Assembly: GCA_019925095.2 (NCBI GenBank)
Contig: CM034392.1
Location: 17,023,387-17,087,386, forward strand
From: Dendrolimus kikuchii
Taxonomy: Eukaryota > Arthropoda > Insecta > Lepidoptera > Lasiocampidae
Direction: 5' to 3'
DNA: 64,000 bases
The notes under the pieces: generated by a model
The model's input: only the letters and a program-made list of their open reading frames with translations
What the model was told of the DNA's origin: nothing
Databases searched by the model: none
Shown here: in pieces, positions 57,801-64,000 of the stretch
How positions within the stretch are numbered: position 1 is the stretch's first letter
Layout: each line of letters begins with the position of its first letter
Position numbers and translations under genes: made by a program

Positions 57801-60800
57801 TTTATTTTTCGCCAAAAACGACTTCGAGGCTCCTTTCAGTGTTTTTCGCTATTTAGGATAGTTTAGGGTTTGGCCTTGAAAGCCCACTTAAAAAATTCAC
57901 TTCTGTATATATTTGAATAACCTGTTACAGAGTCGAAGATATGCTCCGTTGGGTGTCCGGAGTCAACAATGTTGCCAGCGTGCATCCTGTTCAAGAACGT
58001 CCACTTGATCTCTTACCTGAAGGTAAAGTTTCTTTGGTTATTATTTTTATCATTGGTTTTTTTAATTAAAATTTCAACTTAAAAGAGTGATTTCATAAAC
58101 TTTGTCATCACTTGAAATTGATGTTACTTTAATCATGGCCACTAAATGTATCCATTAGTACTTGAGATGCTTGGAGTTTGGGCTTCTAAGGCCTGAGCCT
58201 CTATATAGGTATATAAGTAGAGAGCTTCCAAACCGCTCGTTCGACTCACCAAAATGGTCAGAGAGTTGGACACCCAGGAAACCCATCCTGCTACCTTGGA
58301 CAGCATATCTACATAACTACCCAAGGCTGTAACTTTGCTACCTTACCTTCCATTCTAATAGAGGATAGTGAATTAGGGTCAACTATGCACTAATTAATGT
58401 TATACTCCTGAGATATTAGTTTGAAGGTATTAGACCAATTTCCACCTCTTTAGCTACAAATAAGACCTAAATAATTATCTTTACTTAGGTTACTTACTTA
58501 TAATTGTACTAAGATATGCTCGCAATTTCGTCCATGCTAGACTTGAAATTCACGCGGGTCTCCCGGGACACAAAATGCCGCACTGTTTTAAAAAGAATGT
58601 AAGCTATTGTTTTATTGAAAATTGTGGCCTAATACGCTAATTTTTTACGCACCCCAACAACTACAAACCGCTCCCGGGAAAATTCCCGCGGGATTCCCGT
58701 GATAAAAAATCACACATTTTATTAAATAAAACTCACTATCAAACAGTGAAAAAATCACATTGGAATTCGTTTTTGTATTAATCTGGTCATCTTAAATCAT
58801 TCAGTGCAGATTTTAATTTTTCTGGGAATTATTTAATGTGGCCAGATCAAAAAAGTCAAATTTCAATGTGATTTTTTTATTGATCGATAGCTTTGTATCC
58901 CGGGAATACCGCGGGAATTTCAAGTCAAGCGGGGAGGAAGTCTCGGGCATATCCTAGTTATAGATAACAATATAATTTATGTTAATTTTCTTCATATTAC
59001 CTAAGAAAAAAGTATTTTTGGTTACCCATAACATAATTAAAAACCTCAGAAAATATACTACTTCATTTTAATCTATTTTTATATTTCTGAAAGTACACGA
59101 ATTGATTACTGATAATAGCGATCATGTTGAAAACGAGCTAATTATGTTGACCATATATTAGAATACTAATCGGCTGTTTCTTATTTTAGTGGGCAACAGT
59201 GAACGCGCCATATCCGGCTTGGAAGTACCAGTGAGTCCCAGTACCAAACACATATTATCAGGTGCGACGCAAACAGTGTCTGTTGCATTGGTCAAAGGGG
59301 AGAAGGGTCTTGGGTTCACAATCACAACGAGGGACAATCCCACTGGTGGACACTGTCCCATATACATCAAGAACATATTACCCAAGGTATGCCGCTTTCT
59401 TCATAACCATTTTGAAAAAAGTTGTCTGTTATTTTCTTTGCGTATATTGTACCTACAATGAGACGTGCGATGATAATGTTTCAAAGTATTTTTGACTTTT
59501 ATATATGCATAAATCATCTAAAAAATATTTTCAAGAAATCTTATATAAAGATAATTTAACCGGTTATTGTATCAAACCTAAAGTTTTCAACCAAAGAATA
59601 ACGGCATAATGCTCAGAACAATGACTAAAGCTAAGTTATTATTCTAATTTGTAATACATCTTTCGTCTATAAAATTGTCACGTCATCATATTTAAAAAAA
59701 TTCCAACTTACTTTCAGTGTTTTTTTTTTGGAAAAGATAGAACAAATATAAATATAATATTTAAATATTTTTAGGGTGCAGCAGTCAGTGATGGAAGACT
59801 TCGTGCTGGGGATAAATTAGTATCTGTAAACAACGTGTCAGTGTCGGGACTAACTCAGCAACAAGTTGTCACGTTACTAAGGAACACACCCACCGATTCC
59901 ACTGTGGATATAGTCGTAGAAAGAACTGTACCTAATAGAACGCAGGTATGTGATAAAATTGCCTAAGTTCTATTCTAATATGTATATTTTACTATGTTAT
60001 TTATGTATATGATGCAGGGAGGGTTTACTTATAAAAAATCTGATAACTGTGGAGTTGGTTTAAAGCTTAAAATAAATAATAAAGTAACCAGGATTTAATA
60101 GTAGGAATCACTTATGAGATTTTTCCACTGTCGGCACAGAAAATTTTATCGCAATAATAATCAACTTGGTCATAGATTTATAACTTAAGAAAAATTATAT
60201 GACTTAAAAAAATCAATAACGGAAGTCATCCAAGAATAAAAAATAAAATAAATCATCCGAATCTTTAAAAAAATATCAAACTTTGCAAGAAGTTTCATCT
60301 GTGAATCAATGTTGCTGGTATTAAAATTATACTTCTAGTACTGAATTCCATTATTATATTTTCTACAAATTTGGGAAGCATTGATTCCTAGTATTTTTTA
60401 CATTATTAGTGTTGTTAAATTACAGAGAGTAGAGCCGCAACAAAGCCCAAACAAATATATTGAAAAAGCGATAGGGTCTATGAATAATACACCCGGAAAT
60501 CAAATAGAAGTAGGAAAAGCACCTGAAAATGGACGAGTATCAAGTATTGTGAATGCAATAAATCAGAGTAATGTAACGAATAGTTCTATGAGGGGAAGAA
60601 TACCAAAAAGTTCGTCGAAGGACGATCTATTAAGCAAAGATCAAAATGTGGAAAGTGCACTGCAAGAGGCTCTCAATACGTCTTCCAGTTCTGTAAGTAT
60701 AAAAGGCTATTGGTTATCATAGTGGTTACAGGACCATCAATTTCGACTGTTGAATAGGATTTTAAGATTTTTCAAATAGTCCCTACTCCGGATATAACTG

Positions 60801-63800
60801 TATGTAATATATCATATAATAGTATGTACATCAAATACTTGATGTACATTTTAAAAGGGGAGGAGCATTCCCAATCTTTGTTGCCGAAGACAACAAGTTT
60901 GTTTGGTTTTTTGTTTGTTCATTCTTCACGGCCTTGCGAATGAACCGATTTGTATGAAATTTTACACTTTCCATAACAGAAATGAGCGCAGAATATGTTT
61001 TATAAGGCAATATGTTTGATGTTTCCATGAGTTATGGGTTCGAAATTCGAATTCGAATTAAACGAGACGTCTCAATTTTGTATAGACACAAACCTTTTTT
61101 TTTTGGCCAGGGGAAATCTGGTTGAGGACTAAGCCGCGACAGGCACAGAAGCCTGGAGGGATGTTCGCGTCCCGTGTGAGTGGTATTCGCCAGATCGGGG
61201 GTGGCACTAGCGTGCCCAGTCAGAACTAGTGCCACGCTATTGCCACTCGCCAGTTAGGGATACCTACTAAAACCCCTGGGTGTTACGTCCTGCGCTTTAT
61301 GCCAGGGCTACGGGGAATTAGGCTTCCCGTCTCCACGTGCCCTGGCAGGCGTGGGCCCCCCTCACTGGGCCTCTTCAAATGCCGGGGGAACCCCCCGGCG
61401 ATGTCATGGTCAAATCCGGCGTGGGGCGGTTCGTAACGCGCCCCCACGGGAGGAGAGATAAGCGCGCGCGGAACACTCGCGCTCTCATCTCGACGGCATG
61501 TGCGAATGAGTGAGAACCCCTATACCCCAAGCCCCCCCCCCCCCCCCGCGCCGCCCGCTTACGGTGGCCAAAGGTCGAAGTCCGCCCTCCGGCGTCGGCG
61601 CGTCCTCCTTTGGCGGGAGCAGAGCAACGACGTACGCTCACGCTCGCGCTCCGCCTCCTCTTTCGCAAACATAACGTGCTCGCAGAAGGAGGAGACGGCG
61701 TCCCATCCGGTGCAGCTCCCGACCATGATACGTACCACGGCCGGCAGCGAGGTGTCAGATCCGGTGTGAGCGATGAGCTCCCGGCGCTGCTCGGTCCAGG
61801 CTGGACACTCCTGGAGTGTGTGCAGCGCCGTATCCTCGTCGCCCGTGTTACAATGGTGGCACCCTGACGTGGGCTCGTGGCCGAGGCGACACAGATACCT
61901 CCCGAAGCAACCGTGCCCCGTGAGGACGTCCTATCCAATCTTGCAGGATGGGTCTCACCGCCTCGATGGTGGCGGGGCCCGCGCTGGGGTGTCTAAGGCG
62001 TTCCTCCCAGACTCCCACGGCTACCTGGCGGAGCTCCGACCGGCACACCTCGATCTCGCGAGGCGCGGGTCTGGAGCCCCTGGCCAATAGACACAAACCC
62101 ACTGTAATTGAATGAACTATTATAAATTTTATTTTTCAGATATTAGGTTTAAAAAATCGTCTGATACTGCGACTAGATGTGCCAGTTCACGACTCTGAGA
62201 AAGCGGGTCTAGGCATCAGCGTAAAGGGAAAAGTCACTGTTGGACCGGATCCACAGGACTTGGGTATTTTTATCAAATCAGTTCTTCATGGTGGGGCTGC
62301 TTCCAGGGACGGAAGGTTAGTAGGTTATGTAAAACTTTATCTGAGATAGCACAACAAACTCAATAATACAAAACTAAATAACAAACTTATAGATAATAAA
62401 GACTGTAGAGTGAGAGTGAAAAGTAATGGTTATTTTATCACGTTGTCTCTTGTGCAATAAACGACCGTTTATTCTATATATGGTATAAAATATGTCAGTC
62501 AATAAGAAAATTGTAGTAATCCATATCAAAATTAATGGCTTTAAAAAATTGCTTCATAAAAATACACAGTTGAATTTAATGAAAAGCCGCTAGTGCGCAG
62601 TCATCTTACTATCTAAGAGCAGCCCTGAAGATTGTCGCGAATTAACAGTTTCACTTATTAAAATAATCTATCGTAACACAGGTTACATACAAACGATCAA
62701 CTATTAAGTGTAAACGGAGTAACCTTGGTGGGACAATCAAATGCCGAAGCAATGGAAACGCTTCGTAGGGCATTATTACATTCCCGTCCACACGTTCATG
62801 GGAGTATATCACTGACTATCGCCAGAAGAACAGGTAAGTTCATTATTACTAACTTTATTCCTGGTGAACTTTAAAAATTGCACGGTTATTCAAAAACTGC
62901 TGGAATTAAATTTTACATAATGTCACATCTACATAAAGTACATAGTAATTATAATTATTTCAGTAATCGTTCACATATGATTACTTGAGTCTTTTCCCAT
63001 GTTAATGATGTAAACCCAAGAATAATAATGATAGTTCAAATATAATTTGCAGACAGCATGGATAGTCTAGCGAGGTGGAAAGACGACACACCACCAAATG
63101 GTAATGATACTACAAATTCCAATGAAACAAGTTCAAACAATTTCAACACCGTCATATACACGTCTAACAGTGAAAAGGAGAACAATCCCATTGACAACTA
63201 TAATCAGAATTATGATGCCAATAAAAACGAAGGTTTTGATAATTTCGAAGGACGTGGCAGCAAGAAACACGCTTCAATAGTTACTATTAATAATAACAAT
63301 AGTTGGGTCTCAAATCAATCTGATGATAGCAAAGGATATCTCGAAAGAGATAAAGAAATACCTCACGATAACAAAAGGGATAGTTTTGAATGGAGCAGAC
63401 TAGATGGATGGAATCCCGTAATAGATAGATTGACTGGCCTAAGAAATGAAAGTTATTATATGGCAACACAAACGGATGGGGTGCCGATGAATGGGCAACA
63501 TTATAGGCAGAATTTAGGCCACGTACACATGTCAAGATCGCCGCCTGCGCACCATAATGTCATTATTGAAGAAGATTATGGGACCACTAGGTGAGAACTT
63601 GTTTATTTCAGACTTAGCAATGTTTAGTTATTTCTGTGGCAGCTTTAACCACACACTATTATAGAGACTGTGAAACTTTTGAAAGTTGAATAAAAGTATG
63701 GTATTTCTAGAGTCATAAGAAACATTAAAAAAACAACTATGAAAATCTGATAAACAAATTTTGAGTTAAATCCGTCAAAAACATATAAAAATTGTATTAA

Positions 63801-64000
63801 TATTAATAGATGGAGACTCGAAGTAAGCTGTAGGTTCATAGCCTTTTTTTTAAGTAGAATGAACTATTTGCTATTTAATTTTGATCATGTGGACGATCAT
63901 ACGTGGACAGGGGCAGCGGAGGCGGCGAGTCTGGGAGTGAATGCGGGGCCAACGGCAGCGGAGGGTTCAGCAGAGACGCAGTCGGGAGAAGGTCCATGTC
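48599..64000 (+). CDS. baz: Par-3/Bazooka cell-polarity scaffold, partial gene (12 exons seen)
   Basis: Par-3 (Bazooka) is the cortical scaffold that recruits Par-6 and aPKC to the apical side of epithelia, neuroblasts and oocytes. Twelve exons (48599-48802, 54623-54778, 56363-56550, 57215-57337, 57931-58022, 59190-59386, 59775-59945, 60426-60692, 62140-62315, 62682-62833, 63053-63590, 63911-64000) join with consistent AG/GT borders and phases into about 784 codons without a stop. Domain order seen: C-terminal half of CR1 (GGILDPDDRVRDVADDRE), a linker with RRGSEP, KRWSAA and RLSMQF, a linker with SKSLPRDARREPLGQ, PDZ2, PDZ3, an Asn-rich linker, then GRRSMS of the aPKC site. The first CR1 strands, PDZ1 and the C-terminus are not seen. 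The family assignment is secure from the order of these motifs. Exon borders are my reading, without transcript data. Confidence 0.93.
49091..49212 (-). mobile_element. Helitron family C, 3' fragment
   Basis: Begins CTAGCGGCTCCAGCAAACG and continues with TCCTAGGATCAGTTGGCAAC, a diverged version of the left end of the element at 32534. Further scraps of the family (GCCATCTACCGGTTCCAATT) lie at 49950-50140. Confidence 0.6.
49532..49596. repeat. Inverted repeat, 16-bp arms
   Basis: GCTTTGTTGTTAAAAC at 49532-49547 and its complement at 49581-49596, with a 33-base spacer. In a baz intron. Confidence 0.85.
50186..50709 (-). mobile_element. Helitron family A, degenerate copy
   Basis: Minus-strand copy of the same family: the left end reads TATATGCCAGCGACTTCG, the middle has the CGGGAAA/CCGGGAG blocks, and the right end has CTTCAATGTGCAGACACGGCATG then TTTAGAATTTCATAATA. 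It lies in the first seen baz intron. The ends are eroded. Confidence 0.65.
50756..50800. repeat. Inverted repeat, about 17-bp arms
   Basis: TAAAAGTACATTTTATT and AATAAAATGTGCTTTTA, one mismatch, short loop with ACCTGTCGGC. Confidence 0.8.
50932..51261 (+). repeat. Solo LTR with core promoter
   Basis: Starts TGTTGCGGA and ends CTCGTAACA, an imperfect terminal inversion typical of LTRs. Inside are a TATA box (GTATAAAA, about 51009), an initiator-like TCAGTT about 33 bp downstream and AATAAA near 51205. No matching LTR or internal region nearby and no clear target duplication. It lies in the first seen baz intron. Confidence 0.55.
52440..52610. repeat. Moth-type dispersed repeat (CAGCCCATAAATGTCCCACC)
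   Basis: Holds CAGCCCATAAATGTCCCACC, GCTGGGCTCGGGCCTCC and CCACCACGCTTGTTCAAGGC, a block I recall as frequent in lepidopteran genomes. The GC-rich stretch 52210-52440 to its left may belong to it. Confidence 0.5.
52850..53090 (+). repeat. Dispersed repeat (AGCAGACAGGCAGACGG family), copy 3
   Basis: Best-preserved copy, about 90% like copy 1 by eye; extends further right (GGGGTGGTCGCCATCCAGTC). In a baz intron. Confidence 0.6.
54623..54778 (+). CDS. baz: baz exon: linker with VRRGSEP motif
   Basis: This 52-codon exon is phase 0 at both ends (tttatag| ... CAG|gtaaag). It starts with a Gly-rich run (GGGGVGGS) and contains EVGAADLEDGVNGLQVRRGSEPTL. The VRRGSEPTL stretch corresponds to the VRRSSDPNL segment of fly Bazooka, between CR1 and the RWSAA motif. 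It is a probable phosphorylation region (inference). Confidence 0.87.
55074..55316 (+). repeat. tRNA-derived SINE, copy 2 (in baz intron)
   Basis: A box TGGTTAAGCGG at 55085-55095, B box GGTTCGATTCC at 55140-55150, the same body as copy 1 and an A-rich tail (GATAAAAAAAAATAATT). It lies in the intron between the exons at 54.6 and 56.4 kb. Confidence 0.87.
55368..56235 (+). repeat. LTR-like block with TATA box and polyadenylation signal
   Basis: Starts TGTGGCGACCGAGAG and ends TATTACA, followed by AATTGGGGCGACCATGA, which resembles a Ty3-type primer-binding site. It contains GTATATAAAG at about 55640, purine-rich AGTTTAGT repeats (about 55720-55850), AATAAAA near 56034 and a run of about 18 C's at 56086-56103. 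No gag or pol follows. It lies in a baz intron; the minus-strand frames are shadows. Confidence 0.45.
56363..56550 (+). CDS. baz: baz exon: linker with KRWSAA and RLSMQF motifs
   Basis: The acceptor is tatatttcag and the donor is CCAGG|gttagt, leaving two bases of a Gly codon (phase 2). The peptide begins VSDQTKRWSAAVV and ends NRLSMQFSGPG. Both short blocks are conserved in Bazooka ahead of the PDZ domains. The middle is Pro/His-rich and variable. Confidence 0.9.
57215..57337 (+). CDS. baz: baz exon: SKSLPR...EPLGQ block before PDZ1 position
   Basis: Enters in phase 2 (completing a Gly codon) and leaves in phase 2 at CACAG|gtatac. The peptide contains GVWLDAAERVQ and SKSLPRDARREPLGQD, matching the WMEAAEKLQ and SKSLPRESKRKEPLGQ blocks that sit directly before PDZ1 in fly Bazooka. 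A PDZ1 coding sequence should follow but is not visible (see findings). Confidence 0.92.
57931..58022 (+). CDS. baz: baz exon: linker between PDZ1 position and PDZ2
   Basis: The acceptor is cctgttacag and the donor is GAAG|gtaaag. It enters in phase 2 and leaves in phase 1. The peptide is RVEDMLRWVSGVNNVASVHP followed by VQERPLDLLPE. The start resembles the KVAEMVEVA linker after PDZ1 in Bazooka. The frame joins both neighbours without a stop, which supports it as an exon. Confidence 0.78.
58509..58957. mobile_element. Helitron family A: two 3' halves in inverted orientation
   Basis: The left half reads inward from CTAAGATATGCTCGC with CGCGGGTCTCCCGGGACAC. The right half is its inverse, ending CGGGCATATCCTAG at 58957. 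Both carry the TCACATTGGAATTCG-type block near the centre. It lies in the baz intron before PDZ2. Confidence 0.65.
59190..59386 (+). CDS. baz: baz exon: first half of PDZ2
   Basis: The acceptor is ttattttag and the donor is CCCAAG|gtatgc. It enters in phase 1 and leaves in phase 0. The second half is PDZ2: VSVALVKGEKGLGFTITTRD with the GLGF carboxylate-binding loop, then GGHCPIYIKNILPK. In mammalian Par-3 this domain binds phosphoinositide membranes (family knowledge). Confidence 0.96.
59775..59945 (+). CDS. baz: baz exon: second half of PDZ2
   Basis: 57 codons, phase 0 at both ends (tttttag| ... ACGCAG|gtatgt). The peptide begins GAAVSDGRLRAGDKLVSVNN and continues with the alpha-B helix (LTQQQVVTLLRNT) and last strand (TVDIVVER) of PDZ2. 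It completes the domain started in the previous exon. Confidence 0.96.
60426..60692 (+). CDS. baz: baz exon: PDZ2-PDZ3 linker
   Basis: 89 codons, phase 0 at both ends (aaattacag| ... AGTTCT|gtaagt). The peptide is polar and Ser/Asn-rich, without a domain; the block SSSKDDLLSKDQ suggests a phosphorylated linker. Splice sites and phase fit the PDZ exons on both sides. Confidence 0.85.
61095..62086 (-). mobile_element. 5'-truncated R1/Jockey-type LINE fragment with target duplication
   Basis: The minus strand encodes the C-terminal end of a LINE ORF2. One frame reads EERLRHPSAGPATIEAVRPI, and another holds VLTGHGCFGRYLCRLGHEPT then CHHCNTGDEDTALHTLQECP (the C-terminal zinc knuckle). The frames are separated by a small indel near 61930. 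The 3' UTR ends in poly(A), seen as T's at 61095-61104. A 13-bp duplication ATAGACACAAACC flanks it (61082-61094 and 62087-62099). It lies in the baz intron before PDZ3. Confidence 0.88.
62140..62315 (+). CDS. baz: baz exon: first half of PDZ3
   Basis: The acceptor is tatttttcag and the donor is GGAAG|gttagt; it leaves in phase 2. The peptide contains RLILRLDVPVHDSEKAGLGI with the GLGI loop, followed by DLGIFIKSVLHGGAASRDGR. The long beta2-beta3 region (VKGKVTVGPDPQ) is a hallmark of Par-3 PDZ3. The preceding intron carries the LINE fragment at 61095-62086. Confidence 0.96.
62682..62833 (+). CDS. baz: baz exon: second half of PDZ3
   Basis: The acceptor is gtaacacag and the donor is ACAG|gtaagt; it enters in phase 2 and leaves in phase 1. 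The peptide LHTNDQLLSVNGVTLVGQSN and AMETLRRALLHS, ending SISLTIARRT, matches the C-terminal half of Par-3 PDZ3, including the AMETLRR helix. Confidence 0.96.
63053..63590 (+). CDS. baz: baz exon: long Asn-rich linker after PDZ3
   Basis: The acceptor is taatttgcag and the donor is ACCACTAG|gtgaga; it enters in phase 1 and leaves in phase 2. About 180 residues follow PDZ3. The first half is low-complexity and rich in Asn, Asp and Ser. The second half has the ordered block GWNPVIDRLTGLRNESYY, which I recall from insect Bazooka proteins, then acidic VIIEEDYG. There is no catalytic domain. Confidence 0.92.
63911..64000 (+). CDS. baz: baz exon: start of CR3, aPKC phosphorylation site (cut by window end)
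   Basis: The acceptor is acgtggacag. The phase-2 join gives Gly-rich GSGGGESGSECGANGSGG and then FSRDAVGRRSMS at the window edge. The GRRSMS core matches GRQSMS, the aPKC target serine region of Bazooka/Par-3 CR3. The exon continues beyond the window. The acceptor has a weak, distant pyrimidine tract, so the exact start is less certain than the frame. Confidence 0.86.

Noticed and set aside
57614..57856. 80-codon ORF in the intron where PDZ1 is expected
   Set aside because: It shows no GLGF-type loop or PDZ strand pattern and has no splice support.
61375..61938. 187-codon minus-strand ORF (RTSSRGTVASGG…)
   Set aside because: It is a shadow frame of the LINE ORF2 C-terminus, whose real frame shows the CHHC zinc knuckle.

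Overview
The window looks like nuclear DNA of a lepidopteran (moth or butterfly). It is AT-rich and intron-rich, and it is crowded with repeats typical of that order: small Helitrons ending in CTAG, tRNA-derived SINEs, 3' ends of LINEs, a Bel-Pao retrotransposon, a mariner and several hairpin or TIR elements. There is no bacterial-type gene organisation. Only one host gene can be named with confidence.

The right-hand quarter (48.6-64.0 kb, + strand) holds twelve exons of the par-3/bazooka polarity scaffold gene. All splice phases agree. The exons encode the second half of the N-terminal CR1 oligomerisation domain, a conserved linker, PDZ2, PDZ3, a long Asn-rich linker and, at the window edge, the aPKC target site of CR3. 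The exon for the start of CR1 and the 3' end of the gene were not found here. The PDZ1 domain expected between the exons at 57.3 and 57.9 kb is not visible, although the flanking exons join in frame. The introns contain a solo-LTR-like block, a SINE, an inverted Helitron pair and an R1-like LINE fragment with a 13-bp target duplication.

The left three quarters (0-48.5 kb) is intergenic or 5' intronic DNA built from mobile elements. 0-13.4 kb: Helitron and LINE fragments, a dead mariner (5.3-7.4 kb) carrying a nested hairpin element, and a Helitron nested in a Helitron (10.8-12.1 kb). 14 kb: a SINE. 19.5-21.2 kb: CpG-rich and initiator-rich stretches that may be promoter DNA. 24.2-27.9 kb: an internally deleted Bel-Pao element with gag, protease and part of RT in one 1,091-codon frame. 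29.6-33 kb: a TIR MITE, a LINE end, a short Helitron and a hairpin element split by another Helitron. 34.8-36.4 and 39.7-41.5 kb: two sister Helitrons carrying a TGTC microsatellite and an expanded TGGTAGTTT-type minisatellite, the second followed directly by a third Helitron. 44.7-48.1 kb: two LINE 3' ends in opposite orientation around an unrecognised broken ORF.

Most open frames in this window are chance or repeat products. The most notable observations are the PDZ1-less Par-3 gene model and the Helitrons that carry and expand minisatellites.
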